The translations under genes were made by a program, and so were the position numbers. From positions 682,001 through 746,000 of the forward strand of contig NZ_JXYE01000002.1 of the NCBI RefSeq assembly GCF_000967725.1: a DNA stretch of 64,000 bases, in the 5' to 3' direction. This DNA is from Loktanella sp. S4079. Lineage in GTDB: Bacteria; Pseudomonadota; Alphaproteobacteria; Rhodobacterales; Rhodobacteraceae. The notes beneath the pieces were generated by a model. It had not been told where the DNA came from, ran no database searches, and saw nothing but the letters and a program-made list of their open reading frames with translations. This document shows positions 46,494 through 54,345 of the stretch, piece by piece. Within the stretch, counting starts at the first letter, position 1, and each line of letters opens with the position of its first letter.

Positions 46494-46539
46494 GGTTCTG
46501 GGAAAACTTTGTTCGTTTTAAGTTTTCCCAACCAGAACC
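46494..46539. repeat. Imperfect hairpin after the antiporter gene
   Basis: GGTTCT-GGGAAAAC pairs with GTTTTCCC-(AACC)-AGAACC, a 14-pair stem with a four-base bulge and 14-base loop. It lies at the 3' end of the antiporter gene. It lacks a T-run on the minus strand, so it is more likely an mRNA 3' stabiliser or weak terminator. Confidence 0.5.
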
Positions 46540-47510
46540 TAAGCTGCGCTGGGGATGATGTACTGCGCGATGGTAAAGGCGATATAGCTGCCTACCATGA
46601 TGATGCCCGCGAATTTCGTGATCTTACCAACTGTCAACATCCAGACTGCGAAACCGACGGCCACGATAACTGTCGCCCATAGCTGCATGCCCATCAAGAC
46701 AGGCGTCACCTCAAGAGGTTTAATGATTGCAGTCAACGCGACGATCGACAGGATGTTAAAGGTATTTGACCCGATAATATTCCCTAAAATCATACCGAAC
46801 GACCGCTTTCTGGCTGCAGCTAGGCAGGTGGATAGCTCGGGCAGGGAGGTGCCGAATGCAACGACAGTCATACCGATGATCGCTTCAGGTACGCCAATCA
46901 ACGTGCCGGTTACCACTGCGCCTTTTACCAGCATTTCCGAACCAATCGCCAAAGCCGCAAGACCGAGCAAAAGCACAACTATGCCCGCCTTCATCGAAGT
47001 GATGCTGCATTCGTCGTCATCTTCTTCGATCTCGACGTCCAGGCTGTCGGTTTTGTACTGGTAGAAAACAAAGCCCACCAAGATCGCGAACATTACGACG
47101 CCCAAGAGAAACGAAAAAACACCAACGATCATCCCATAAGTCAAGATCGCCGTAGCCAAGAGCATCATGGCAAGATCTTTGATGAGATCTTTGGCTTTCC
47201 CTTCAATTTGGCAAATGATTGCGGTGGCCCCAAGGACCAAAAGAATATTCGCAATATTGGACCCAAGAACGTTCCCCAGCGCGATACCCGGAAATCCGCT
47301 CAGGTTAGCATTCACCGAAGTAAAGAGCTCTGGCACAGAGGTCCCAAATGACAGGATTGTCGCGCCAATAAACAACGGAGACAGCCCAGTGCGTTGCGCG
47401 ATGAACACCGCCGCATCAATCGTCCAATCGCCACCCTTAACCAACAAATATAGTCCAAACAGTATCGCGCCTGCGGCGAGAACAAAAAGATCGTAACTAG
47501 GGAGTGTCAA
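46539..47510 (-). CDS. Calcium/sodium antiporter (CaCA, YrbG type)
   Basis: Membrane cation exchanger with two inverted halves, each with an alpha repeat: 'SFGTSVPELFTSVNANLSG' plus 'GNVLGSNIANILLVLG', and 'AFGTSLPELSTCLAAARKR' plus 'GNIIGSNTFNILSIVA'. An acidic cytoplasmic loop (EIEEDDDECS) separates the halves. I choose a TTG start at 47510, 'MTLPSYDLFVLAAG', with 'aggac' upstream, which gives 323 residues like E. coli YrbG. The frame is open to an ATG at 47597, but those 29 residues do not look like part of the family. Ion specificity is by family only. Confidence 0.9.
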   Translation of the reverse strand: MTLPSYDLFVLAAGAILFGLYLLVKGGDWTIDAAVFIAQRTGLSPLFIGATILSFGTSVPELFTSVNANLSGFPGIALGNVLGSNIANILLVLGATAIICQIEGKAKDLIKDLAMMLLATAILTYGMIVGVFSFLLGVVMFAILVGFVFYQYKTDSLDVEIEEDDDECSITSMKAGIVVLLLGLAALAIGSEMLVKGAVVTGTLIGVPEAIIGMTVVAFGTSLPELSTCLAAARKRSFGMILGNIIGSNTFNILSIVALTAIIKPLEVTPVLMGMQLWATVIVAVGFAVWMLTVGKITKFAGIIMVGSYIAFTIAQYIIPSAA

Positions 47511-47815
47511 TTTCGTCGGTCCTGTGACTTGGTCTGTGTTCTGAGCACTTATGCATTGCTTCGCCCCAAAGGAATAGCCCCATCGACTGAGTTTCAAGAA
47601 AAGCAGCGAATATACTGATTAAGTGGTGGAATACGGTGAGTAAGGGTAGGGGAAATGCACGTTTTCTTCCCCTAAACTGTTTGATGCACGTCTTAGGTTC
47701 GGAACGCTTCACTAGCCTTGTGGGGCTAGGTTGTTCCCGAAAAATATATTGGTGGTTGCATATCGAGCCAATCGAAACTCTACTCATGGGAGTTAAGGAT
47801 AATTTGAGAAAATTT
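47511..47815 (+). other. Hairpin-rich leader before the zinc-knuckle protein
   Basis: This 305-base stretch without a confident gene has two clear inverted repeats. TAGGGGAA / TTCCCCTA lie at 47647-47654 and 47667-47674. A nested structure at 47697-47741 has outer arms TTCGGAAC / GTTCCCGAA (one bulge) and an inner CTAGCC / GGCTAG. The following gene is on the plus strand, so this could be a structured 5' leader. No tRNA or known riboswitch pattern is visible. Confidence 0.4.
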
Positions 47816-48397
47816 ATGACGGAACGCCCTTGCTGTGTTTGTGGAAACAAAGAGTTGGATACGAGTAATCCGCTCATTGACGATAACCCTTGGTATGCGG
47901 TGCATCTCAATTGTTTGAACACTCCTGCGTTTTTTGCGTTCAACGAAAAACTAAAGCGGGCCGACAAAGATTATGCACGTTACAGCGACCTCATCACGGT
48001 CGGGTTGGTCATTCACTGTGAGGGATGTGGGCTGCCACATGACCTTTCTCCCAAAGGTGTCGGGTTCGACCCAACTTGGGAATTGTACCATTGTTCAGAC
48101 TGCGCCACGAAATCCGAAGAAGAGATTAACCCCTACGATCATCTAGAGATCGTTAATGCGCTGGATAACCTGAGCGAGACCTTTGCGATGGGTGCAAGCT
48201 GGGCTGATGTCGGGCCCAAAGTCGAAGCGCTGGCGCTCAGCGTCAATGACAAGCTCGATATCAAACGCTGTTCGTGCGGAGGTGCGTTTTCGCTAACGGC
48301 TCATCCACGATGCCACGGTTGCAATAGCGTGTTAATTGAAAGCGCGTTTCACTTTACGCTCGATTTGTCTGGCAGCGATGAGGCGGCGCAAGAGTAA
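47816..48397 (+). CDS. Multi-zinc-knuckle protein of unknown family
   Basis: A 193-residue protein, start uncertain. ATG 47816 has a weak 'gag' site seven bases upstream; ATG 47786 would add ten residues. It contains twelve cysteines arranged as three paired knuckles. These are Cys6/Cys9 with His30/Cys33 ('CCVCGN' ... 'HLNC'), Cys68/Cys71 with Cys93/Cys96 ('CEGCG' ... 'CSDC'), and Cys152/Cys154 with Cys166/Cys169 ('CSCGG' ... 'CHGC'). The regions between are polar and acidic. Such spacing predicts three structural zinc sites, as in proteins that bind RNA, DNA or proteins. No other domain is recognised. It stands alone behind a hairpin-rich leader. Confidence 0.75.
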   Translation: MTERPCCVCGNKELDTSNPLIDDNPWYAVHLNCLNTPAFFAFNEKLKRADKDYARYSDLITVGLVIHCEGCGLPHDLSPKGVGFDPTWELYHCSDCATKSEEEINPYDHLEIVNALDNLSETFAMGASWADVGPKVEALALSVNDKLDIKRCSCGGAFSLTAHPRCHGCNSVLIESAFHFTLDLSGSDEAAQE

Positions 48398-48491
48398 CAC
48401 TTCTGAATTGCAGATGAGTGACATTTTAGCTTTGCTGCTACCAAGTGCAGTATTCGCATAATCAGTATTATGTTATATAATGGAGCGAATA

Positions 48492-49511
48492 TTATGCTCC
48501 GCCGTAGTACTTACGGTGCCAGTCAACGTACTGACTGATGCCGTCCGAGACGCTGGTTTCTGGGGTATAGCCGGTCAGTTTGCGTAGCAGCGTGTTGTCG
48601 GCCCAGGTGGCTGGCACATCGCCGGCTTGCATTGGTAACATGTTTTTCACTGCTGTGTGGTTTGAGGCTCGTTCGATCGCTCCGATGAATTCCATCAGTG
48701 GGACGCTTTCTCCGTTGCCGACGTTTACAACGCGCCAAGGCGCGACTGGTGACAGGCTGTCGCCTTCGGGAACTATGCCATCTGTTGGTCGCACTGGTAC
48801 TGCGTCAATGAGTAGTCGAATGCCGCGCACGAGATCTTTGACGAAGGTAAAGTCGCGCTTCATATCGCCGTGGTTAAAAACCTTGATTGGCTCGCCAGCC
48901 ATAATCGCACTGGTAAAGAGGTATGGTGCCATATCAGGTCGACCCCATGGGCCGTAAACCGTGAAGAACCGAAACATTGTCACAGGAAGATCAAACAAAT
49001 GCGCGTAGCTGTGCGACATGGCTTCGGTCGCTTTCTTCGTCGCGGCATAATAGGACATTTGATGATCAACTTGATCTGTTTCACGATACGGCATTTTCGT
49101 ATTCGCGCCGTAGACCGAACTGGTTGATGCGAGCAATAGATGTTTGGGTGGAAATGCGCGTGCAGCTTCCAAGAGCTCAAACGTACCCATGAGGTTCGCT
49201 TCTGTGTAAGCTCTTGGGTTTTCGATAGAATACCGGACGCCGGCTTGCGCAGCGAGGTGGACAACCGCGTCAAATTTGTGGGTCTCAAAGAGCTCCATCA
49301 AGAGACCGGGTTCCTCCACCCTGCCCTTAACGCTCCGATAATCGGCATGACCGCGCAACTGTTCTTCGCGTGCAGATTTCAGCGCTGGATCGTAGTAATC
49401 ATTGTGGCTATCGAGGCCGACCACTTTCCAACCTTCACCCAGCAACAGCTGCGACAAGTGGAAACCAATAAAGCCCGCAGCACCTGTGACGAGAATTGTT
49501 TGTTGTGTCAT
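48492..49511 (-). CDS. NAD-dependent nucleotide-sugar epimerase (UDP-glucuronate 4-epimerase type)
   Basis: A 339-residue extended short-chain dehydrogenase. It has the NAD-binding 'GAAGFIGFHLSQLL', the catalytic Tyr155-Lys159 in 'SYYAATKKA' with the upstream serines of 'LASTSSVYG', and the 'HNDYYDPALKSAR' segment typical of bacterial UDP-glucuronate 4-epimerases, followed by 'HLAAQAGVRYSIENPRAY'. It converts UDP-GlcA to UDP-GalA. The partner ugd is directly upstream, sharing one base, and supplies its substrate. The pair feeds capsule, exopolysaccharide or LPS synthesis. Confidence 0.92.
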   Translation of the reverse strand: MTQQTILVTGAAGFIGFHLSQLLLGEGWKVVGLDSHNDYYDPALKSAREEQLRGHADYRSVKGRVEEPGLLMELFETHKFDAVVHLAAQAGVRYSIENPRAYTEANLMGTFELLEAARAFPPKHLLLASTSSVYGANTKMPYRETDQVDHQMSYYAATKKATEAMSHSYAHLFDLPVTMFRFFTVYGPWGRPDMAPYLFTSAIMAGEPIKVFNHGDMKRDFTFVKDLVRGIRLLIDAVPVRPTDGIVPEGDSLSPVAPWRVVNVGNGESVPLMEFIGAIERASNHTAVKNMLPMQAGDVPATWADNTLLRKLTGYTPETSVSDGISQYVDWHRKYYGGA

Positions 49512-50677
49512 TAGTCTACCTCAAAGAGATCGCGGGTGTAGAGTTTGTGGGCAACATCGCTCAGTTCATCTGAGTGTCGGTTCGCCAGGATCAAATCTGC
49601 TTCGGCCTTAAAGGCGTCTAGGTCCGTGACCACACGGCTGTTAAAGAACAATGTGTCCTCAAGCACGGGTTCATAGACGATACATTCGATGCCCTTCGCC
49701 TTAATACGTTTCATGATCCCTTGGATTGAACTGTCTCGAAAGTTGCTGGAACCTGATTTCATCACCAATCGATGAACGCCCACAACTTTTGGTTTTTGGG
49801 CAATGATCTGATCTGCAATAAAGTCTTTTCGTGTGCGATTGGACTGTACGATGGCGCCGATTATATTTTGAGGTACTTGATCATAATTGGCAAGTAACTG
49901 CTTGGTATCTTTGGGCAAACAGTATCCGCCATAGCCGAAAGATGGGTTGTTGTAATGTGTGCCGATCCGCGGATCGAGGCTCACACCTTCAATCACTTCA
50001 CGCGAGTTGAGGCCATGCGCGATAGCATAGCTATCGAGTTCGTTAAAATATGCAACGCGCATCGCGAGATAGGTGTTTGAAAAGAGTTTGATCGCCTCTG
50101 CCTCGGTCGCATCAGTAAAGAGAACCGGCATGTCTTTTTTCACGGCACCTTCGATCAAGAGATCGGCGAACTGTTTGCCTGCATCGCTATGCGAACCGAC
50201 AACGATACGTGAAGGATGCAAGTTGTCATAAAGCGCCCTACCCTCGCGCAGGAACTCTGGCGAGAAGATAATATTCTCTTGCCCGGTTTCCGCTCGCAAT
50301 TGCTGTGTAAAGCCCACCGGAACCGTAGACTTAATGATAATGACCGCGTCAGGTGCGATCTGGGATGCCGCGGCGATGACGGCTTCGACGCTTGTGGTGT
50401 CAAAGTGGTTCGTGCGCGGGTCGTAATTCGTTGGTGTCGCAACGACGATAAAATCGGCATCACGATATGCTGTCTCAGGATCAGTCGTCGCCGTTAGAGA
50501 TAATTCCTCATTGGCAAGAAACGCTGATATATCCTCATCTTCGATCGAGGAGACACGGTTATTAACCTGTGCGACACGCGTTTCATCAATATCGATGGCG
50601 ACGACATTTTGATGCTGCGCAAACAATACCGCATTGGATAGCCCAACATACCCTAACCCAGCGACTGCGATCTTCAT
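49511..50677 (-). CDS. ugd: UDP-glucose 6-dehydrogenase
   Basis: Oxidises UDP-glucose to UDP-glucuronate with two NAD+. The 388 residues equal the compact enterobacterial Ugd. It has the Rossmann motif '[14 protein letters not shown]', '[10 protein letters not shown]', '[20 protein letters not shown]', catalytic Cys253 in '[11 protein letters not shown]', and the C-terminal '[16 protein letters not shown]'. Start 50677 follows 'cgagga'; the frame open to 50746 is not needed. Its stop overlaps the epimerase start by one base. Confidence 0.96.
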   Translation of the reverse strand: MKIAVAGLGYVGLSNAVLFAQHQNVVAIDIDETRVAQVNNRVSSIEDEDISAFLANEELSLTATTDPETAYRDADFIVVATPTNYDPRTNHFDTTSVEAVIAAASQIAPDAVIIIKSTVPVGFTQQLRAETGQENIIFSPEFLREGRALYDNLHPSRIVVGSHSDAGKQFADLLIEGAVKKDMPVLFTDATEAEAIKLFSNTYLAMRVAYFNELDSYAIAHGLNSREVIEGVSLDPRIGTHYNNPSFGYGGYCLPKDTKQLLANYDQVPQNIIGAIVQSNRTRKDFIADQIIAQKPKVVGVHRLVMKSGSSNFRDSSIQGIMKRIKAKGIECIVYEPVLEDTLFFNSRVVTDLDAFKAEADLILANRHSDELSDVAHKLYTRDLFEVD

Positions 50678-50848
50678 CAAACATTCCTCGTGCGGATTGA
50701 ACCAGTTTACTCCCTTTTGTTTTTGCTGAGTTACTGCGTGTGTCAACCCGAATTACATGGGCAGTCTTGCACAAGGTGATGAATGAGCAGTTTTAATGCG
50801 CCGTTGAAACCGTTAGTAGGGTGAAGGTCACAACGCACTCGAGGTCGC

Positions 50849-51757
50849 ATGCCCGCCAAGATCAAAGACAAAACCGTTCAGAAAGAAAACGCTGTGCAAA
50901 CAGATGCACCTGCCCTGCCCCTTTGGTTCGCAGAATTGTCGCCAGGCGGTACTGGTGAAGGTTTTTTTGAAAAAGGCTCGCGTCACTCGATCATGTTTGT
51001 CCGGCGATTGCGGCCCACGCTCTATGTCACCTTTGATAATCTTTCGAATGTGAATGACGATAGTCCAGATCGGGTCCCGTGGGGATTCAAGTTCGCCAAA
51101 AGCCAAAGTATTTCTCACCTCGGTGTCTTTGCCCATGGTAAGCTGTGGTATCGCGATCCAGTCTTGATCGAACGCTTTCAGAACCTGGCCAATGAAGGGT
51201 TCTTCGAAGGATATGAGCGTGTGGTCTTTGCCGGTTCTTCAATGGGTGCGTTTGCTGCGTTGGTTTTTGCCTCTTTGGTACCCGGATCGCATGTCATGGC
51301 CTTTAACCCGCAAACGACGCTTAATCCTGAATTGGTGCCTTGGGAAGAACGCTATTGGATTGGGCGTCGGCAGGACTGGTCCCTGCCCCTGAGTGATGCA
51401 CGTGGCATCTTGGGTAGATGCGGGCCAGTGAGCGTCTTTTATGACCCGTATTTTGAACCGGATCGCAAGCACTTTGAGCGACTGGTTGGGCCGAATGTAA
51501 CCGGGTATAAGTGTTGGTTTTCAAACCACAAATCAGCCGTGTTCTTGCGTAAGGTTGATGCCCTTAAACCTTTGATGCACGAAGGGCTGTTTGGCGAAAT
51601 TACACCACAGCTATTCTATCAACTTTACCGTGAACGGCGTAAGCTTCCTTGGTTTGCGGGATCTTTGCAGAAATACTACAGCGAAGCCGGACGAGACGTG
51701 ATGGCCGACCGGGTCAGAGCAAGCTTTCGGCGCTATAAGCGCCGCATTGGTGCATAG
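50849..51757 (+). CDS. Alpha/beta-hydrolase-like protein beside a sulfotransferase
   Basis: A 302-residue cytoplasmic protein (no signal peptide). A nucleophile-elbow pattern 'FAGSSMGAFAAL' places a candidate catalytic Ser131 in GSSMG, followed by 'HVMAFNPQTTLNPE'. A later 'VFYDPYFEPDRKHFERL' could hold the acid and 'KCWFSNHKSAVFLRK' the histidine, in the order expected for this fold. The C-terminus is basic. No named family is certain. It ends one base before the sulfotransferase-like gene, so both are one unit. Together with the divergent ugd/epimerase pair it suggests a role in surface-polysaccharide metabolism. Confidence 0.7.
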   Translation: MPAKIKDKTVQKENAVQTDAPALPLWFAELSPGGTGEGFFEKGSRHSIMFVRRLRPTLYVTFDNLSNVNDDSPDRVPWGFKFAKSQSISHLGVFAHGKLWYRDPVLIERFQNLANEGFFEGYERVVFAGSSMGAFAALVFASLVPGSHVMAFNPQTTLNPELVPWEERYWIGRRQDWSLPLSDARGILGRCGPVSVFYDPYFEPDRKHFERLVGPNVTGYKCWFSNHKSAVFLRKVDALKPLMHEGLFGEITPQLFYQLYRERRKLPWFAGSLQKYYSEAGRDVMADRVRASFRRYKRRIGA

Positions 51758-51758
51758 A

Positions 51759-52712
51759 ATGACCGTTCCTTACACGGTCCTTCATGGTGGCTTCCACAAG
51801 ACGGCATCGACCTACTTGCAACGGATACTGCATCGCAATCAAGGTTTTATGGACAAACGTGGCGTGCACTACGTCCACCACCGCCAGATGCGAAAGGGTT
51901 TCACTGTCCCCTGTCAGGAAAACAGCTATTTACATCTAAATATACAGCGCAAAGATATCATTGATGACAAGAAGCTGCGTCAGATGACCACTGCGTTCTT
52001 TGAACCTCTGCGGGAAATGGCGCCTGAACGTCTGATACTGAGTGACGAAAACCTTGCCGGGCATTGCGGTCATTGCGCAAAGCGTGGATCGCTCTATCGG
52101 TTTCGCGACGCATTCATGCGCGTGACTGCAAACGAGATTCCATTTCCGGTCCGCGAAGTACACCTCGCAGTCAGAAATTATGCTGATTTCTTTGCTGCCG
52201 CATATGTTCAATATATCCGCTCCTTACGTCCCTTTAGTCCAAATGTGATTTTCGCCGATACCATGGTCAATCGCGTTATGAATAATCTTTTGGGATGGAA
52301 TGGTGTTATTGCACGGGTTAGCCACTACTTTCCCGATGCACAAATCTACGTTTGGAAATTCGAAGACTTTCGAAACGATCCGAATATGACTGGGCAAATA
52401 TTGCGGAATATCGTTGGCGAAAAAATCGACATTTCCAAATTCAAAACGCCAAAGGACGAAAAGAAACGTCCCTCGGCCTCTGCCCGTGCGATGGCAGAAA
52501 TTCAAAATCTAATTTTGACTAAAGGTATCGCAGTAGCCTCAGAGCAGATTCGCGATATCCAAGAACAATACCCGCGAAATGCAGATAATCCCGGCTTTGA
52601 CCCGTGGAATGCTTGGGAACGCAAACACCTGACCAAACTGTATGAGGACGATATTGCGCGACTTGAACGAGAACCCAGTGTGACGGTTGTACGTTCGAAC
52701 CCACTGTTTTAA
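51759..52712 (+). CDS. Sulfotransferase-like protein
   Basis: A 317-residue protein with an N-terminal P-loop-like 5'-phosphosulfate motif: beta strand 'TVLHGGFHKTASTYLQRIL' gives GxxKTxST, the PAPS-binding pattern of sulfotransferases. The 'LAVRNYADFFAAAYVQYIR' segment resembles the 3'-phosphate motif (R...S-type), here with a shifted residue. 'ARVSHYFPDAQIYVWKFEDF' is the usual strand before the third motif. It has no membrane segment. Likely acceptors are polysaccharides or other carbohydrate; neighbours support this but do not prove it. The ATG follows the previous stop by one base. Confidence 0.75.
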   Translation: MTVPYTVLHGGFHKTASTYLQRILHRNQGFMDKRGVHYVHHRQMRKGFTVPCQENSYLHLNIQRKDIIDDKKLRQMTTAFFEPLREMAPERLILSDENLAGHCGHCAKRGSLYRFRDAFMRVTANEIPFPVREVHLAVRNYADFFAAAYVQYIRSLRPFSPNVIFADTMVNRVMNNLLGWNGVIARVSHYFPDAQIYVWKFEDFRNDPNMTGQILRNIVGEKIDISKFKTPKDEKKRPSASARAMAEIQNLILTKGIAVASEQIRDIQEQYPRNADNPGFDPWNAWERKHLTKLYEDDIARLEREPSVTVVRSNPLF

Positions 52713-52784
52713 AGCCTGCGCTAGGGGGAGTTCTAACCATAATTTCCCTTTTGACCAATAAGTTAAAGGTGCTAAAGGAACGAT

Positions 52785-53231
52785 ATGACTAGATCTCTTC
52801 TCATCTTGAATGGCCCAAATCTCAACCTGCTCGGCACACGCCAGCCCGAGGTTTACGGAACGACCACGCTGAAAGACGTCGAAAATCTTTGTTTAGACAA
52901 AGCCAAAGACCTCGGGATTGAAATCGAATTCGCGCAAAGCAATCACGAAGGCAGTTTGATTGACATGATGCATGCTGCACGTGGTAAGCATGTCGGAGTA
53001 ATTTTGAACGCGGGGGCCTACACACACACATCGGTTGCACTTATGGATGCAATCTCTAGCATTATGCTGCCGGTGATTGAGTTGCATTTGTCGAATATTC
53101 ACGCCAGAGAGGCATTTCGACAGACGTCATACATCTCAAAGGTATGTATCGGTCAAATTTGTGGGTTTGGGGCAGCTGGCTATCCACTAGCCATGCAAGC
53201 CCTGATAGACTATGTGGGGGATAAAGCATGA
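52785..53231 (+). CDS. aroQ: Type II 3-dehydroquinate dehydratase
   Basis: Third step of the shikimate pathway, a dodecameric flavodoxin-like enzyme. Motifs are 'LNGPNLNLLGTRQPEVYG' with the catalytic tyrosine, 'FAQSNHEGSLIDMMH', 'ILNAGAYTHTSVAL' and 'IELHLSNIHAREAFR'. The 148 residues are typical. The ribosome site 'aaaggaac' is good. Its end overlaps the LuxR gene start by four bases (ATGA), an unexpected coupling to a regulator. The DAHP synthase gene is 18 kb away in the window. Confidence 0.97.
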   Translation: MTRSLLILNGPNLNLLGTRQPEVYGTTTLKDVENLCLDKAKDLGIEIEFAQSNHEGSLIDMMHAARGKHVGVILNAGAYTHTSVALMDAISSIMLPVIELHLSNIHAREAFRQTSYISKVCIGQICGFGAAGYPLAMQALIDYVGDKA

Positions 53232-53992
53232 GAACACTCGTTGATCAGCTATCACGGTTGACCAACGCCAGTTCCGTAGAGGAACTGTGGAAGCTGCACA
53301 CGCAGCAGATGGAAGCCTATGGCTTTGATCGTCTCATGTATGGTTACACGCGCTACCGTACTTCGAACTCTTTGGGGGATCCGCAGGACTGGGTCCTTTT
53401 GTCGACGCAAACACCAGAGTACATGAAAGTCTTTTTTGACGAGGGGTATTACTTCCATGCCCCGATGATCAAATGGGCGCTTGCCAATGATGGTGCATGC
53501 AGTTGGCGCTGGATGATGGATATGGGACGGATCGACAATCTTACCCCAAGTGAACTGCGCGTGATGGAATTCAATCGCGAAATGAACGTCACCGCAGGCT
53601 ATACCATCAGCTTTCGCTCGATCTCGGAACGTAGCAAAGCAGCCATCGCGTTGACAGCGCGTGCCGGGGTCACTCAAGACATGGTAGAGCAGACCTGGGC
53701 AAAGCACGGCGACGAAATTATCGTCATGAATAACGTCATGCACCTAAAGCTGCTGACCCTACCCTACACCGGCGAGCGTCACTTGACCAAACGTCAACGC
53801 GAAGTGTTACAATGGGTAGGTGACGGCAAGACGACACAGGACATTGCAGTGCTCTTAGGCCTCACTCCCGCTACGGTGGAAAAACATTTAAGACTTGCAC
53901 GTGAAGCCTTAGATGTGGAAACTACTGCCCAAGCAGTGCTGAAAGCAGCTTTTTACAACCAGATGTTTGTGATGGATGGTGAGCCATCGTAA
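53228..53992 (+). CDS. LuxR-family regulator with autoinducer-binding-type domain (solo)
   Basis: A 254-residue quorum-sensing-type regulator. The N-terminal domain (about 10-165) has the autoinducer-binding fold, and the C-terminal domain has a LuxR helix-turn-helix ('LTKRQREVLQWVGDGKTTQD' and 'LTPATVEKHLRLAREAL'). Aligning to TraR, the normally invariant W57, Y61 and D70 appear as Tyr65, Phe69 and Ala78, while P71 (Pro79) and W85 (Trp93) are kept. No luxI homologue is in the window. It is therefore a LuxR solo that may sense something other than a standard acyl-homoserine lactone. It is coupled to aroQ by ATGA. The alignment was done by eye. Confidence 0.9.
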   Translation: MRTLVDQLSRLTNASSVEELWKLHTQQMEAYGFDRLMYGYTRYRTSNSLGDPQDWVLLSTQTPEYMKVFFDEGYYFHAPMIKWALANDGACSWRWMMDMGRIDNLTPSELRVMEFNREMNVTAGYTISFRSISERSKAAIALTARAGVTQDMVEQTWAKHGDEIIVMNNVMHLKLLTLPYTGERHLTKRQREVLQWVGDGKTTQDIAVLLGLTPATVEKHLRLAREALDVETTAQAVLKAAFYNQMFVMDGEPS

Positions 53993-54345
53993 GCCTCAAC
54001 AACGCCGATACAGATACAGAGACAACAATGATCTTTCGTTTGACGCCACGGCAAAAGTTACAAAGATACGGTAGGTCAGGTTTCCCTGACTTTCGTTACG
54101 CGGCGTCATTTGCGAAATTAAAGATGTTCCGTGAGTGGTGGCCTTAGGCCTGGGAACAGCGGTTTGAACCCCTTGTGATTTCAAGGCTCTACATTCCGTG
54201 CCGGTTATCCGGACGCTGATGCCAAGGGTTTGCCCGTCGGCATCAGCACCCCTGATGATTGTATGCCCTCGTCCCGAAATCGGGTGTACATAAGTCATAG
54301 CGGCACCGTGTCTTTTCCCGAGCACGGTGCCGCGTTTCGTTTAGA
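53993..54345 (+). ncRNA. Candidate structured non-coding RNA region
   Basis: These 353 bases without a gene are dense in inverted repeats. TGACGCC (54041) pairs with GGCGTCA (54102) around a GTCAGG-TTTC-CCTGAC hairpin (54075-54090). Next come CCTTG/CAAGG (54171-54186), CCGG-TTAT-CCGG (54201-54212), GCTGATGCC/GGCATCAGC with an inner GGG/CCC (54215-54247), CCCGA/TCGGG (54273-54284), and a terminal 10-base stem with a T-rich tail (54301-54342). I find no match to tRNA, tmRNA, SRP or RNase P patterns. Both neighbours' stops bound it. Promoter not identified. Confidence 0.45.
54301..54342 (+). terminator. Rho-independent terminator after the luxR/non-coding stretch
   Basis: A perfect 10-base stem CGGCACCGTG / CACGGTGCCG with a 12-base loop is followed by 'cgtttcgttt'. 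The T-rich tail is on the plus strand only, so it ends transcripts coming from luxR or from a non-coding RNA in the gap. Confidence 0.75.

Noticed and set aside
47511..47597. 29-residue N-terminal extension of the Ca2+/Na+ antiporter from an ATG at 47597
   Set aside because: The extra residues are polar and Cys-containing and not part of the family. TTG at 47510 with a ribosome site gives the standard length.
54139..54170. Palindromes GGCCTTAGGCC and GGTTTGAACC
   Set aside because: Their arms are separated by too few bases to form hairpins. They could be protein sites, but nothing else supports that.
53993..54345. tRNA, tmRNA, SRP RNA or RNase P in the structured gap
   Set aside because: No T-loop GGTTCGAATCC-type text, no CCA end, no SRP tetraloop consensus and no RNase P core were seen. 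Only generic hairpins remain.
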